This document shows, in pieces, positions 17,521 to 26,800 of a DNA stretch of 64,000 bases. Source of the stretch: Robertkochia aurantiaca (lineage in GTDB: Bacteria; Bacteroidota; Bacteroidia; Flavobacteriales; Flavobacteriaceae); NCBI RefSeq assembly GCF_020166495.1, contig NZ_JAINZS010000004.1, forward strand, positions 1 to 64,000, written 5' to 3'. The notes beneath the pieces are model-generated. The model did no database searches. It saw only the letters and a program-made list of their open reading frames with translations, and was not told the origin of the DNA. Numbering within the stretch: position 1 is the stretch's first letter; each line of letters opens with the position of its first letter. A program made the translations under genes and the position numbers.

Positions 17521-18285
17521 ATGAAACTATTGTTAGCACTACCCATGATCTCAAGAATTGATCCCAATGACTATGTGGGTTTCACATTCTTTGTGGGCTG
17601 TATGGCCATGATGGCTGCATCAGCTTTCTTTTTCCTTTCTATGAGACAATTTGACAGAAAGTGGGCCAATTCGATCCTTGTTTCAGGATTGATTACCTTC
17701 ATCGCAGCAGTGCATTATTTTTACATGCGTGATTACTGGGCTGAATTTGGAGAATCCCCCACCTTTTTCCGTTATGTAGACTGGACACTGACTGTTCCGC
17801 TCATGTGTGTGGAATTCTTTCTTATTCTCAGAGTTGCAGGAGCAAAACGTTCCCTTATGTGGAAACTGATCTTCCTTTCTGTAGTGATGCTGGTTACCGG
17901 ATACTTCGGTGAGGCAGTTGACCGACAAAATGCCTGGTTATGGGGGCTGGTTTCCGGTATCGCATATTTCGCCATCGTTTATGAAATCTGGTTTGGTAAT
18001 GCCAAAAAACTGGCAGAAAGCGCAGGCCCGAAAGTACTGCAGGCACACAAAACCCTTTGCTGGTTCGTACTCGTAGGATGGGCGATCTACCCTATCGGTT
18101 ATATGGCCGGAACCCCGGGTTGGTATGAAGGAATCTTCGGAGGCCTTAACCTTGACGTGGTGTATAATATTGGTGATGCCATTAACAAGATCGGTTTCGG
18201 TCTGGTTATTTATAATCTGGCTGTTCAGTATTCAGGCGCTGAAAATATGAATAAGGTAGGTAAAAAAGAGAAAGAACTTGTTTAA
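17521..18285 (+). CDS. Proteorhodopsin, green-type proton pump
   Basis: This seven-helix retinal protein of 254 residues is predicted to pump protons outward in light. Helix C reads RYVDWTLTVPLMCVEFFLI. Asp87 is the Schiff-base counter-ion, Thr91 follows and Glu98 is the cytoplasmic proton donor, so it is a DTE-type proton pump, not an NDQ sodium or NTQ chloride pump. Met95 occupies the spectral-tuning position (105 in the reference protein), which in flavobacterial pumps goes with green absorption. His65 (AAVHYFYMRDYW) fits the counter-ion partner. Lys223 in GDAINKIGFG should bind retinal. It is monocistronic, with a strong terminator. Confidence 0.97.
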   Translation: MKLLLALPMISRIDPNDYVGFTFFVGCMAMMAASAFFFLSMRQFDRKWANSILVSGLITFIAAVHYFYMRDYWAEFGESPTFFRYVDWTLTVPLMCVEFFLILRVAGAKRSLMWKLIFLSVVMLVTGYFGEAVDRQNAWLWGLVSGIAYFAIVYEIWFGNAKKLAESAGPKVLQAHKTLCWFVLVGWAIYPIGYMAGTPGWYEGIFGGLNLDVVYNIGDAINKIGFGLVIYNLAVQYSGAENMNKVGKKEKELV

Positions 18286-18309
18286 CACCTTCTATCGTAA
18301 AAAAAGAAA

Positions 18310-18338
18310 GTCCGTTGAAAACCAACGGACTTTTTTTT
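18310..18338 (+). terminator. Terminator of proteorhodopsin gene
   Basis: GTCCGTTG (18310-18317) pairs with CAACGGAC (18323-18330) around a 5-nt loop and is followed by eight T. Upstream A-runs mean it may also serve argS, which converges from the right. Confidence 0.92.
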
Positions 18339-18352
18339 GTAAATAAGCTTGA

Positions 18353-20131
18353 TCACATGCGGTCAGGAACATTGATCCCGAGTAATTTCATTCCATCTGA
18401 AATCACCTCTGCTACCTTTTGAGCAAGTTGCACCCTGAATATTCTCTCATTTTCCTTTTCTGCCCCCAGTATGGATATGTTCTGATAGAAAGAATTAAAT
18501 TCCTTAACCAGATCATAGCAATAATTAGCGATCAAGGCCGGGCTATATGCCTCTGCTGCCTGTGCTATCGCTTCGGGAAATCCTTCCAACTTTTTCACCA
18601 ATTCCTTTTCCCTTTCGGCAAGCTCATAGGAAGCGATCTCTTTTTCATATTCAAAGTCAGCTTTGCGAAGTATCGACTGTATACGTGCATGGGTGTATTG
18701 AATGAAAGGCCCCGTGTTACCTTGAAAATCGATCGATTCTTTGGGGTCGAATAAGATTCTCTTCCGCGGATCAACCTTCAGTATATAATATTTGAGTGCC
18801 CCCAGACCAATGGTATGGTATAAGGTCTTTTTTTCATCTTCAGAAAAACCTTCAAGTTTTCCAAGTTCTGAAGAGATACTTCCGGCAGTGTCAATCATCT
18901 CATCTATGAGATCATCGGCATCGACCACGGTACCTTCCCGGCTCTTCATCTTTCCGGTAGGAAGGTCAACCATTCCATAGCTAAGATGATATAGGTTATC
19001 GGCCCATTCATACCCCAGTTTTTTCAGGATCAGGAAAAGCACTTTAAAGTGATAATCCTGTTCATTCCCTACCGTATAAACCATTCCGTTTATATCAGGA
19101 AAGTCCTTTACACGCTGAATGGCTGTACCGATATCCTGTGTCATGTAGACGGCTGTACCGTCTGCGCGAAGTACGAGCTTCTCGTCAAGACCCTCTTCAC
19201 TGAGATCGATCCAAACCGAACCATCAGGTTTTTTGAAGAACACGCCCTCATTCAACCCGCGCTCCACTACATCTTTCCCTAATAAATAGGTTTGACTCTC
19301 ATAGTACAAGGCATCAAAATCAACCCCGAGTCGCTCGTAGGTCTCATCAAAACCTTTGTAGACCCAACCATTCATCTTTGACCAAAGGGCTACTGTTTCA
19401 GTGTCACCTGCCTCCCATTTCCTAAGCATTTCCTGTGCCTCAAGCAGTATAGGTGCTTCCTTTTCAGCCTTTTCCTTCTCTATACCCGACTCGATTCGCT
19501 CAGCCACCTGTTTTTTGTATTCCTTATCAAAGGCCACATAATAGTTACCAACGAGCTTATCTCCCTTTAACCCGGCCGATTCAGGAGTTTCTCCATCTCC
19601 AAACTTCTGCCAGGCAAGCATCGACTTACAAATATGGATTCCCCGGTCATTGATCACCTGTGTTTTATATACCTTGTGACCATGGGCTTTAAGAATCTCA
19701 GAAACACTGTACCCCAGCAAGTTGTTTCTGATATGACCAAGATGGATGGGCTTGTTCGTATTGGGAGATGAGTACTCAACCATTACGGCTCCCTTCTCAC
19801 CTGTATCTTTTGTATAACCATAATGGGAGACCTTCCTGATGGAGTTGAAGAAACCGAGATAATACCCATCGGTGATCACAAGGTTTAAAAATCCCTTAAT
19901 GACATTAAAATCTGCTACTTCATCAACATTCGACTTCAGGTAATCACCAATCTCCTCACCTATCTTCTGAGGATTTCCCTTTAAGATTCGCAGCATGGGA
20001 AAAATAACCACTGTAATATCTCCCTGAAACTCCTTACGGGTATCCTGTAATTCAACACGGTCAAGCTCTTTACCGTATAATGCGGTTACCGCTTGTATAA
20101 CTTTTTGTTCGAGAACATCCTGAATCTGCAT
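18353..20131 (-). CDS. argS: Arginyl-tRNA synthetase
   Basis: This class I synthetase charges tRNA-Arg. From the chosen ATG at 20131 it has 592 residues. It has the N-terminal Arg-tRNA-binding domain, the HIGH motif in NKPIHLGHIRNNLLG, SYGMVDLPTGKMKSREGT around the KMSKS-equivalent position, and the alpha-helical anticodon-binding domain ending LLGINVPDRM. An upstream ATG at 20149 would add MQNFFF. I reject it because a -7 box lies immediately next to that codon, so transcription should begin at or downstream of it. Monocistronic. Confidence 0.96.
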   Translation of the reverse strand: MQIQDVLEQKVIQAVTALYGKELDRVELQDTRKEFQGDITVVIFPMLRILKGNPQKIGEEIGDYLKSNVDEVADFNVIKGFLNLVITDGYYLGFFNSIRKVSHYGYTKDTGEKGAVMVEYSSPNTNKPIHLGHIRNNLLGYSVSEILKAHGHKVYKTQVINDRGIHICKSMLAWQKFGDGETPESAGLKGDKLVGNYYVAFDKEYKKQVAERIESGIEKEKAEKEAPILLEAQEMLRKWEAGDTETVALWSKMNGWVYKGFDETYERLGVDFDALYYESQTYLLGKDVVERGLNEGVFFKKPDGSVWIDLSEEGLDEKLVLRADGTAVYMTQDIGTAIQRVKDFPDINGMVYTVGNEQDYHFKVLFLILKKLGYEWADNLYHLSYGMVDLPTGKMKSREGTVVDADDLIDEMIDTAGSISSELGKLEGFSEDEKKTLYHTIGLGALKYYILKVDPRKRILFDPKESIDFQGNTGPFIQYTHARIQSILRKADFEYEKEIASYELAEREKELVKKLEGFPEAIAQAAEAYSPALIANYCYDLVKEFNSFYQNISILGAEKENERIFRVQLAQKVAEVISDGMKLLGINVPDRM

Positions 20132-20150
20132 GAAAAAAAAATTTTGCATG

Positions 20151-20158
20151 CAAAGATA
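20151..20158 (-). promoter_or_regulatory. Putative -7 box of argS (TATCTTTG)
   Basis: The minus strand reads TATCTTTGC, matching TAnnTTTG, 19 bp upstream of the ATG at 20131. With initiation a few bases after the box, the leader would be only about 12-15 nt and the ATG at 20149 would not be on the transcript. No TTG -33 element is seen. Confidence 0.5.
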
Positions 20159-20446
20159 GTTATTTGTAAAAAGTTTAAGCTTTGATTAACGGGCAAAACA
20201 ACCCAAAAGAAGTATATTCATCCATGATTCATTCCGGTTCAGGATTCTTTCTTTAAATTCTGCCGGAAATGATCGCAAAACACCTGCCACCTCAGAAACG
20301 AACCCATTCAGGAAACCGCGGTATCACAGTGCGGTAATTTGATTCATAACATCGCCTCAGACTTACTGCTTCGATAAAAAAGCAGATGATCGATGACTCA
20401 GCAATGCCGGATCCCTTCAAAAGTTTTGAAAATATTTTAAAAAGAT
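20159..20446. other. Intergenic region, argS / polysaccharide locus
   Basis: About 290 bp with no credible reading frame, RNA gene or terminator that I recognise. It should hold the promoter for the plus-strand run beginning at 20447, but I see no exact TAnnTTTG box close to that start. Confidence 0.5.
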
Positions 20447-20872
20447 ATGCTATTAAACATTTCATATAACGATCGCAAGGTACATGAAAAGGTATTGAAT
20501 GAGGTAGGATCTCCCTTACGACTGGTCGAAAGATTTAAACTCGGAGGAAGCGGTTCTCCCAAACTTTTTATCACCAAGGCCAGCTTGCAAATCTACAACC
20601 TGCTCATACTCGACAATAATATCAACACCTGTAATATAGAAATTCGGTCAGAGGGCATCATTATCAGGTTCCGTTCGTTGCTCGAGACCTATGCTCTGAT
20701 CATACCTTTTTATAAGTTGAACATTTATAAAGGCAGTGCTCAGGAATACACCTTATACAGAGACTCATATTTCATTCGTATTGCAGCCAAGACCCCTCAG
20801 GTTCACAATTTTATGAAAAAACTGAGATCGTTTAAAGATGAAAAATCAGACACCAATATCGAAGATCTATAA
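20447..20872 (+). CDS. Conserved-looking hypothetical protein
   Basis: This soluble 141-residue protein has no signal peptide or membrane span. I do not recognise a family. It is rich in alternating beta-type segments (FITKASLQIYNLLIL, IEIRSEGIIIRFRSLL, SYFIRIAAKT) and ends in a probable helix HNFMKKLRSF, a pattern compatible with a small PH-like beta-sandwich, but that is only a guess. Its stop is 9 bp before the SDR gene, so it is probably the first gene of that transcript. Confidence 0.7.
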   Translation: MLLNISYNDRKVHEKVLNEVGSPLRLVERFKLGGSGSPKLFITKASLQIYNLLILDNNINTCNIEIRSEGIIIRFRSLLETYALIIPFYKLNIYKGSAQEYTLYRDSYFIRIAAKTPQVHNFMKKLRSFKDEKSDTNIEDL

Positions 20873-20881
20873 TTTCACATC

Positions 20882-22336
20882 ATGAAAGTTTTACTTACAG
20901 GAGCTAACGGTTACATAGGAATGCGAGTCTTACATAGTCTGCTGCCACTGGGTCATGAATTGGTTTGTGTGGTTCGGGATGAAAAAAGACTTTCGGTGCC
21001 TCCCGATATCAGATCGCAGATCGAGATTATAGAGATCGATTTTCTCGAGGAGGCAGATCCTGATAAGATCCCTCATGATATAGATGCAGCCTACTATCTT
21101 ATTCATTCCATGACCTCATCAACCACAGACTTCGACGAAAAGGAAGCTCAGGCTGCAAAAAATTTCCTCAAATATGTTGAACCCACAGGGGTCAAACAGG
21201 TGATTTACCTCGGCGGTATCGCAAATAACGAAGAGCTTTCCAAGCATCTGGCCTCTCGAAAGAACGTAGAAAATATATTAAAGGAAGGAGACTTTCACCT
21301 TACAGTTTTGAGAGCCGGTATTATCGTTGGCTCAGGAAGTTCCTCCTTTGAGATCATCAGGGACCTTTGCGAAAAACTTCCTGTGATGATCTGTCCTAAA
21401 TGGGTTTTGACCCGCTCTCAACCCATTGCCATACGCGATGTTCTAAAATTCCTTACAGGGGTTTTGGGAAACGAGGCTTGTTATGATGACGGCTTTGATA
21501 TAGCAGGACCCAATGTGCTGAGCTACAAACAAATGCTGCAACTATATGCCAAAACGAGAGGATTTAAAAACTGGATATTTACCGTACCTGTCATGACACC
21601 CAAGCTGTCATCCTACTGGCTGTATTTCGTTACTTCCACCTCATACAAACTCGCCATGAATTTGGTCGACAGTATGAAAACTGAGGTAATCGCCAAGGAT
21701 AAAAGACTGCAGGAAATGCTCGGTATAAAAACCCATACATATGTGGAAGCCATCGAAATGGCTTTTATCAAGATCGAACAGAATATGGTGGTTAGCAGCT
21801 GGAAAGACAGCATGGTAAGCGGACGGTTCAAAAAAGACCTGAACAAGTATATTCGGGTTCCCAGTTATGGCGTGCTTCGTGATCACAAAAGCATTCAGAT
21901 CCAGGATCCTGAAGCGGTACTCGAAAGAATCTGGAGAATAGGAGGAGATACGGGATGGTATTACGGTGACTGGATGTGGAAGATCAGGGGCTTTTTGGAT
22001 AAATTAGCTGGAGGGGTTGGCCTTCGCAGGGGCCGTACTCATCCCGACAAGATATTTCCGGGCGACTCCCTTGATTTTTGGAGGGTTCTTCTGGCCGATA
22101 AGGAAAATAAAAGGCTTTTACTTTTTGCAGAAATGCGTCTGCCGGGTGAAGCCTGGCTGGAATTCGATATCGATGAGAACAAGGTTTTACATCAAACTGC
22201 CACTTTCAGACCACGAGGCCTTTGGGGAAGACTTTACTGGTATGCCATGGTCCCCTTTCACTATTTCATTTTTGACCAGATGATCAAAAATATCGCAACG
22301 GTGCCACTCGAAGATTCAGTTCCCGTGAACGATTAG
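20882..22336 (+). CDS. Atypical SDR oxidoreductase with DUF2867-like domain
   Basis: The product has 484 residues. Residues 1-16 hold the Rossmann nucleotide motif (LLTGANGYIGMRV). YYLIHSMTSS, VIYLGGIAN and LRAGIIVGSGSSSFE belong to the NAD(P)-binding half (to about 290). Residues about 330-480 form a DUF2867/SRPBCC-like half, with WYYGDWMWKIRGFLDKLAGG, EMRLPGEAWLEF and the end RGLWGRLYWYAMVPFHYFIF. The catalysed reaction is unknown. It follows the hypothetical gene by 9 bp, and the glycosidase gene starts 147 bp later. A link to polysaccharide precursor chemistry is positional inference only. Confidence 0.85.
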   Translation: MKVLLTGANGYIGMRVLHSLLPLGHELVCVVRDEKRLSVPPDIRSQIEIIEIDFLEEADPDKIPHDIDAAYYLIHSMTSSTTDFDEKEAQAAKNFLKYVEPTGVKQVIYLGGIANNEELSKHLASRKNVENILKEGDFHLTVLRAGIIVGSGSSSFEIIRDLCEKLPVMICPKWVLTRSQPIAIRDVLKFLTGVLGNEACYDDGFDIAGPNVLSYKQMLQLYAKTRGFKNWIFTVPVMTPKLSSYWLYFVTSTSYKLAMNLVDSMKTEVIAKDKRLQEMLGIKTHTYVEAIEMAFIKIEQNMVVSSWKDSMVSGRFKKDLNKYIRVPSYGVLRDHKSIQIQDPEAVLERIWRIGGDTGWYYGDWMWKIRGFLDKLAGGVGLRRGRTHPDKIFPGDSLDFWRVLLADKENKRLLLFAEMRLPGEAWLEFDIDENKVLHQTATFRPRGLWGRLYWYAMVPFHYFIFDQMIKNIATVPLEDSVPVND

Positions 22337-22483
22337 TGCTATTACAGAGAATGCTCATAGAAGAAAAGGGTTTAAAGCTCATGCAATTCATCTGATTTTT
22401 CGTCGACTTGGGGATAATTATGAATTCATCGGAGGGTAATCATTAATTTACTTTCTCTATAAAGCATTCATTCAGAACAACCT

Positions 22484-23812
22484 ATGCTCCTAAGACCTGT
22501 TATTCTTCTGTGCACGATCATCCTGGCCTGCTGTTTCTCCGGCTGCTCGGAAAAAAGTGACCCGAAAATCGGTTCGAAGGTCTATGTTGGCAAGACCGGT
22601 GACACTTACCGCATCTTCAAAGATGGAGAACCCCTATATATTAAAGGAGCCGCAGGGGAAGCCACTCAGATGGAACTGCTGCGCGATATCGGCGGCAATA
22701 CAATTCGATTCTACGATACCTTGCAATTACAATCAAACCTGGATTCTGCCATGAAGCATGGACTCTCGGTTATTGTAGACATACCCTTACCACGTTACAA
22801 CGAAAAATATAATGTCTATGCCAGTGAGCGAATAAAAAATGACATCTACAAAGAGGTGGAGTTCCTTGTGTTAAAATACAAAGACCATCCGGCATTGCTC
22901 TACTGGATGCTCGGTAATGAAGTGTTATATCCCGATTCATATTTTAATTCAAGTGCAGAAGAGTTCATATCGTTTTATAATTCGCTGATCGACCTCATAC
23001 ACGAAATAGATAGTGACCACCCGGTCTCCACGGCGGTTTCTTCTGTTTCCAAAAAGCGCATCATCAAAATAGCGACCCATAGTTCGGAACTGGATTTTCT
23101 TTCCATCAACATTTTCGGCAACCTGAAAAGAATGCAAAAAGAGCTGGACAAGATTAAACTGATCTGGAACGGACCCTATCTTATCAGCGAATGGGGCGAT
23201 GAAGGTCCGTGGGAAGTTAAAACCACCAAATGGGGTTCACCCATAGAGCCTACAAGTGAAAAAAAGGCTGAGCGGATTGCAGAAAGATACACAGAACAGA
23301 TCAAACAACTCGGTGACCGATGTATGGGAAACCTGGTATTCTACTGGGGCCGTAAACACGAGAGAACACATACATGGTTCAGCCTGTTCGATGAAAAAGG
23401 ACGCAAAAGTCAGATGGTATATCATTTGAATGACCTCTTTGAACAGCGGGAAACGGTCTCCGGAGAAGCTCCAAAAATAGGCTATATGCTTATTGACGGA
23501 AAAGGTGCTGAAGAAAATATGGTATTAAAACCCGGTGCCCTGCTCAACGCGGCGATCTATTACGAAGCAGATGATTGTGATCGTATCGAAATATCCTGGG
23601 AGATCCTGCCCGAGGCCTGGGACCATGTCAGGTATGATAAGGAAGATAAACCCGATGACCTCAACCATCTCATAACTGCAAGCTATGACAATCAAGCGGT
23701 AATAAAAACCCCTGATCGGGAAGGTCCCTATCGACTGTTTTGTTATGTGACCCATGAAAACGGAAGTTTTTCTTCAGCCAACACCCCCTTTTTTGTGATT
23801 AAGGATAACTAA
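22484..23812 (+). CDS. Glycoside hydrolase-like lipoprotein (GH2/GH5-type barrel)
   Basis: The product has 442 residues. The signal peptide ends with a lipobox at Cys21 (CCFSGCSEK). The TIM-barrel part has LYIKGAAGEA, GGNTIRFYDT, WMLGNEVLYP with Glu146 as likely acid/base, and ISEWGDEGPW with Glu236 as likely nucleophile, the clan GH-A arrangement. Residues about 340-442 look like an Ig-like beta domain. It would act on the outer side of a membrane on a beta-linked glycan. The next gene, the GT2 synthase fusion, starts 1 bp after its stop, so both are surely translated from one message. The exact family is undetermined. Confidence 0.8.
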   Translation: MLLRPVILLCTIILACCFSGCSEKSDPKIGSKVYVGKTGDTYRIFKDGEPLYIKGAAGEATQMELLRDIGGNTIRFYDTLQLQSNLDSAMKHGLSVIVDIPLPRYNEKYNVYASERIKNDIYKEVEFLVLKYKDHPALLYWMLGNEVLYPDSYFNSSAEEFISFYNSLIDLIHEIDSDHPVSTAVSSVSKKRIIKIATHSSELDFLSINIFGNLKRMQKELDKIKLIWNGPYLISEWGDEGPWEVKTTKWGSPIEPTSEKKAERIAERYTEQIKQLGDRCMGNLVFYWGRKHERTHTWFSLFDEKGRKSQMVYHLNDLFEQRETVSGEAPKIGYMLIDGKGAEENMVLKPGALLNAAIYYEADDCDRIEISWEILPEAWDHVRYDKEDKPDDLNHLITASYDNQAVIKTPDREGPYRLFCYVTHENGSFSSANTPFFVIKDN

Positions 23813-23813
23813 C

Positions 23814-26800
23814 ATGAAGCGAAAAATCAAACTGCATCCTCCCTCCAAAAAAGAGAAGCTCACCCTGCGATTTCTGATCGTGATCGGCTTGTTGAGCATC
23901 ATCAATTTTGCGTTCTGGTTTTTCTCTCTTGAACTGATTGATAATGCACTCCTATTTGGGTTGCTCACCGCTACACTGGCCTACAGTGCTATACGCGTTC
24001 TATATGAATGGTATCATTACTGGAGCATATCAACCCCTGAGAAAAAGAACATGAAGCGTCACCTCACTGTTGACATGCTCACTACCTATTTCCCGGGAGA
24101 GCCCTACGATATGATCGAGAATACTCTCGAAGCCATGAAAAACGTAAGATACCCACATACGACCATTCTCTGCGACGAAGCCAATGACCCCAGGCTTATA
24201 GACTTCTGTAAAAGAAATGATATCGTTCACGTTACCCGTGATAACCGGATTGATGCCAAGGCCGGAAATATCAACAATGCACTCAGAACAAAAGCTAAAG
24301 GAGATATCTGTGTGATACTCGATCCGGATCATGTTCCTGCTCCGGAATTCCTCGATCCTATCTTACCCTATTTTGAGGATCCCGATATCGGGTATGTACA
24401 GATCGTACAGGCATATAAGAACCTGCACGAATCATATGTGGCCAAAGGTGCGGCCCAGCAAACCTTTCATTTTTATGGCCCCATGATGATGGGAATGAAC
24501 TCATATGGTACTGTCAACGCTATCGGAGCCAACTGTACTTTCAGGCGGGCTGCTCTTGACTCGATCGGTGGTCATGCGCCCGGACTTGCAGAAGATATGC
24601 ATACTTCGATGCAACTGCATGCTAAAGGATGGAAATCGGTTTATCTTCCAAGAGTGCTGGCCAGAGGTTTGGTACCTTCATCTCTCACGGCGTATTATAA
24701 GCAACAGCTTAAATGGTCAAGGGGCACTATGGAATTACTGTTTCGGGTATACCCAAAGCTCTTTAAGAATTTTAACTGGAGACAACGACTGCATTATGCC
24801 AGTCTTCCCCTGCATTACCTTATTGGCTTCTTTTACCTGATCAATTTCCTGATACCTATTATAGCACTTACGACCTCCACCACTCCATGGAAGGGAAATA
24901 TGGTTTTCTTTGGTTTTATATGCATTCCGCTTATAGCGAGTGTCATACTTGTCAGAACCTATGTTCAGAGATGGGTCATGGAGGAAAGCGAAAGAGGGTT
25001 TCACGTGGTCGGAGGGCTTTTACAGATAACGGCATGGTGGGTATTTTGCGTCGGTATTATTTACACTTTTTTTAAAAAGAAAGTACCCTATTTACCCACA
25101 CCAAAAACAGGAGAAGACAAAACAAGCTGGAAAATTCTTGCCCCCAATATAATTATGGGTTTACTCTCTATCGCAGCCATCGCCTATGGCCTGTTGATGA
25201 ACCTTACCCCCTTCAGTATCCTGATGTCTGGTTTTGCCTTGCTGAATGCTTTCTTTATGTTCTTTACAATCTATTTGGGAAGTCATCGGTCGAGAAATAT
25301 AGAGATGTTCGAGGAAGGCCTTTCCAAAAAATGGTATGCAGCAAAACACGCAGCCAAGGTCAGGTTTTATCATTTCAGGCACGGTCTCTATCGGGTTGCC
25401 AGGAAAACAGCACTTCCCCTTATGATTTTCAGTTGTGTGATTTCAGCCCTGCTGGTATACCAGATGAATTACCTAAGGTGGGAAGGAGTGACTCCCCGTA
25501 ATCCCCTGCCGAGACTTCCTGTAAAATCACTGGGAATATACCACCCCAGTCTTATTAACGGCCCTTCAGACATGGCTTCTGTAGACCGGGTAGAGAAAGC
25601 TTTAAAATTGAAGTTCGATATCATTTCGCACTATGTTCCATGGGGAGATTCAAAAGACCTTGAGGGACTCACTGAAATACTTGACAACCGAAAGAACAAC
25701 GATTACACCCCGATGATCACCTGGGAACCCTGGGCCAGCAATTTCAGTTTCAGCAGAGAAGATGATCAACTATCACGTGAGAGGGAGGTATACAGGCAAA
25801 TCACCCGCGGAACCTTTGATACTTACATAGATCGTTTCGCCGAAGAGATCAGCAATTATGAGAATCCGGTGTACATACGTTTTGCTCATGAGTTCGACAA
25901 TCCTGATTACCCCTGGTCTAAGACAGGCGGCAATAACAGCCAGGAGTTTAAGAGAGCCTGGCGGTATGTTTGGAACAGATTCAAGGATCAGGGGGTGACC
26001 AATGTTTCCTGGATATGGAACCCCTGGAAATCAGAAGCCATAAAGAACTATTACCCGGGTGATGCCTATGTAGACTTTGTCGGAATAACCGGATTGAACT
26101 ACAGCGATATCTTGGGAGGCCAGGGGATTACTCCATTTGAACGTATTTATAATCCGTTCCGGGAAGCACTGCTCGATGCACAAATAGACAAGCCTGTCAT
26201 TATTGCTGAATTCGGGAGTCTTAACTTGAACGGTCATCAGAATGACTGGCTTATGAGCAGCCTGGAATCGATATTTCTGAATTACCAGGAAATAAAGTCA
26301 ATTGTATTTTTCAACAGCAATATCGATCAAAATATTCCTGATCATATCGAATTGGCGAGCCTTGACTGGTCGATAAATGATCCCGACTCTATAAAATTGA
26401 AGCTATGGGAACTTAAAGATGCGGCCACGGAAAAATTCCAGTCCTTTGAGGACCTTGAACCCAGGCATAAAATTCAAAATTATGCCATCACAAAAAACAT
26501 ACGGGGAGTGAACTATAAGAAGGGTCAGAACTGGTATAAAAATTACCAGGTGCTCGATCGCAATACCCTGGATCAGGATTTCAACCTCATGAAAGATATC
26601 GGCCTAAACCAGGTCAAGTATTATGGAAGTGAAATTTATCATTATAATTTTTTCAGGCTGATAAGAGAAAAAGGACTTAAAGTAAGTTATGGGCTCTGGC
26701 TTCCTGAAAACAATAACTTTCAGTTTAACAGACGATCTTTTGACGAAATCAAAACGGAGTTTATAAAAAAGATCAGAGAATTAAAAAGCAACCCTGACAT

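Noticed and set aside
20159-20446. Possible structured RNA before the polysaccharide locus
   Set aside because: I could not find a stable, recognisable fold or family consensus by eye.
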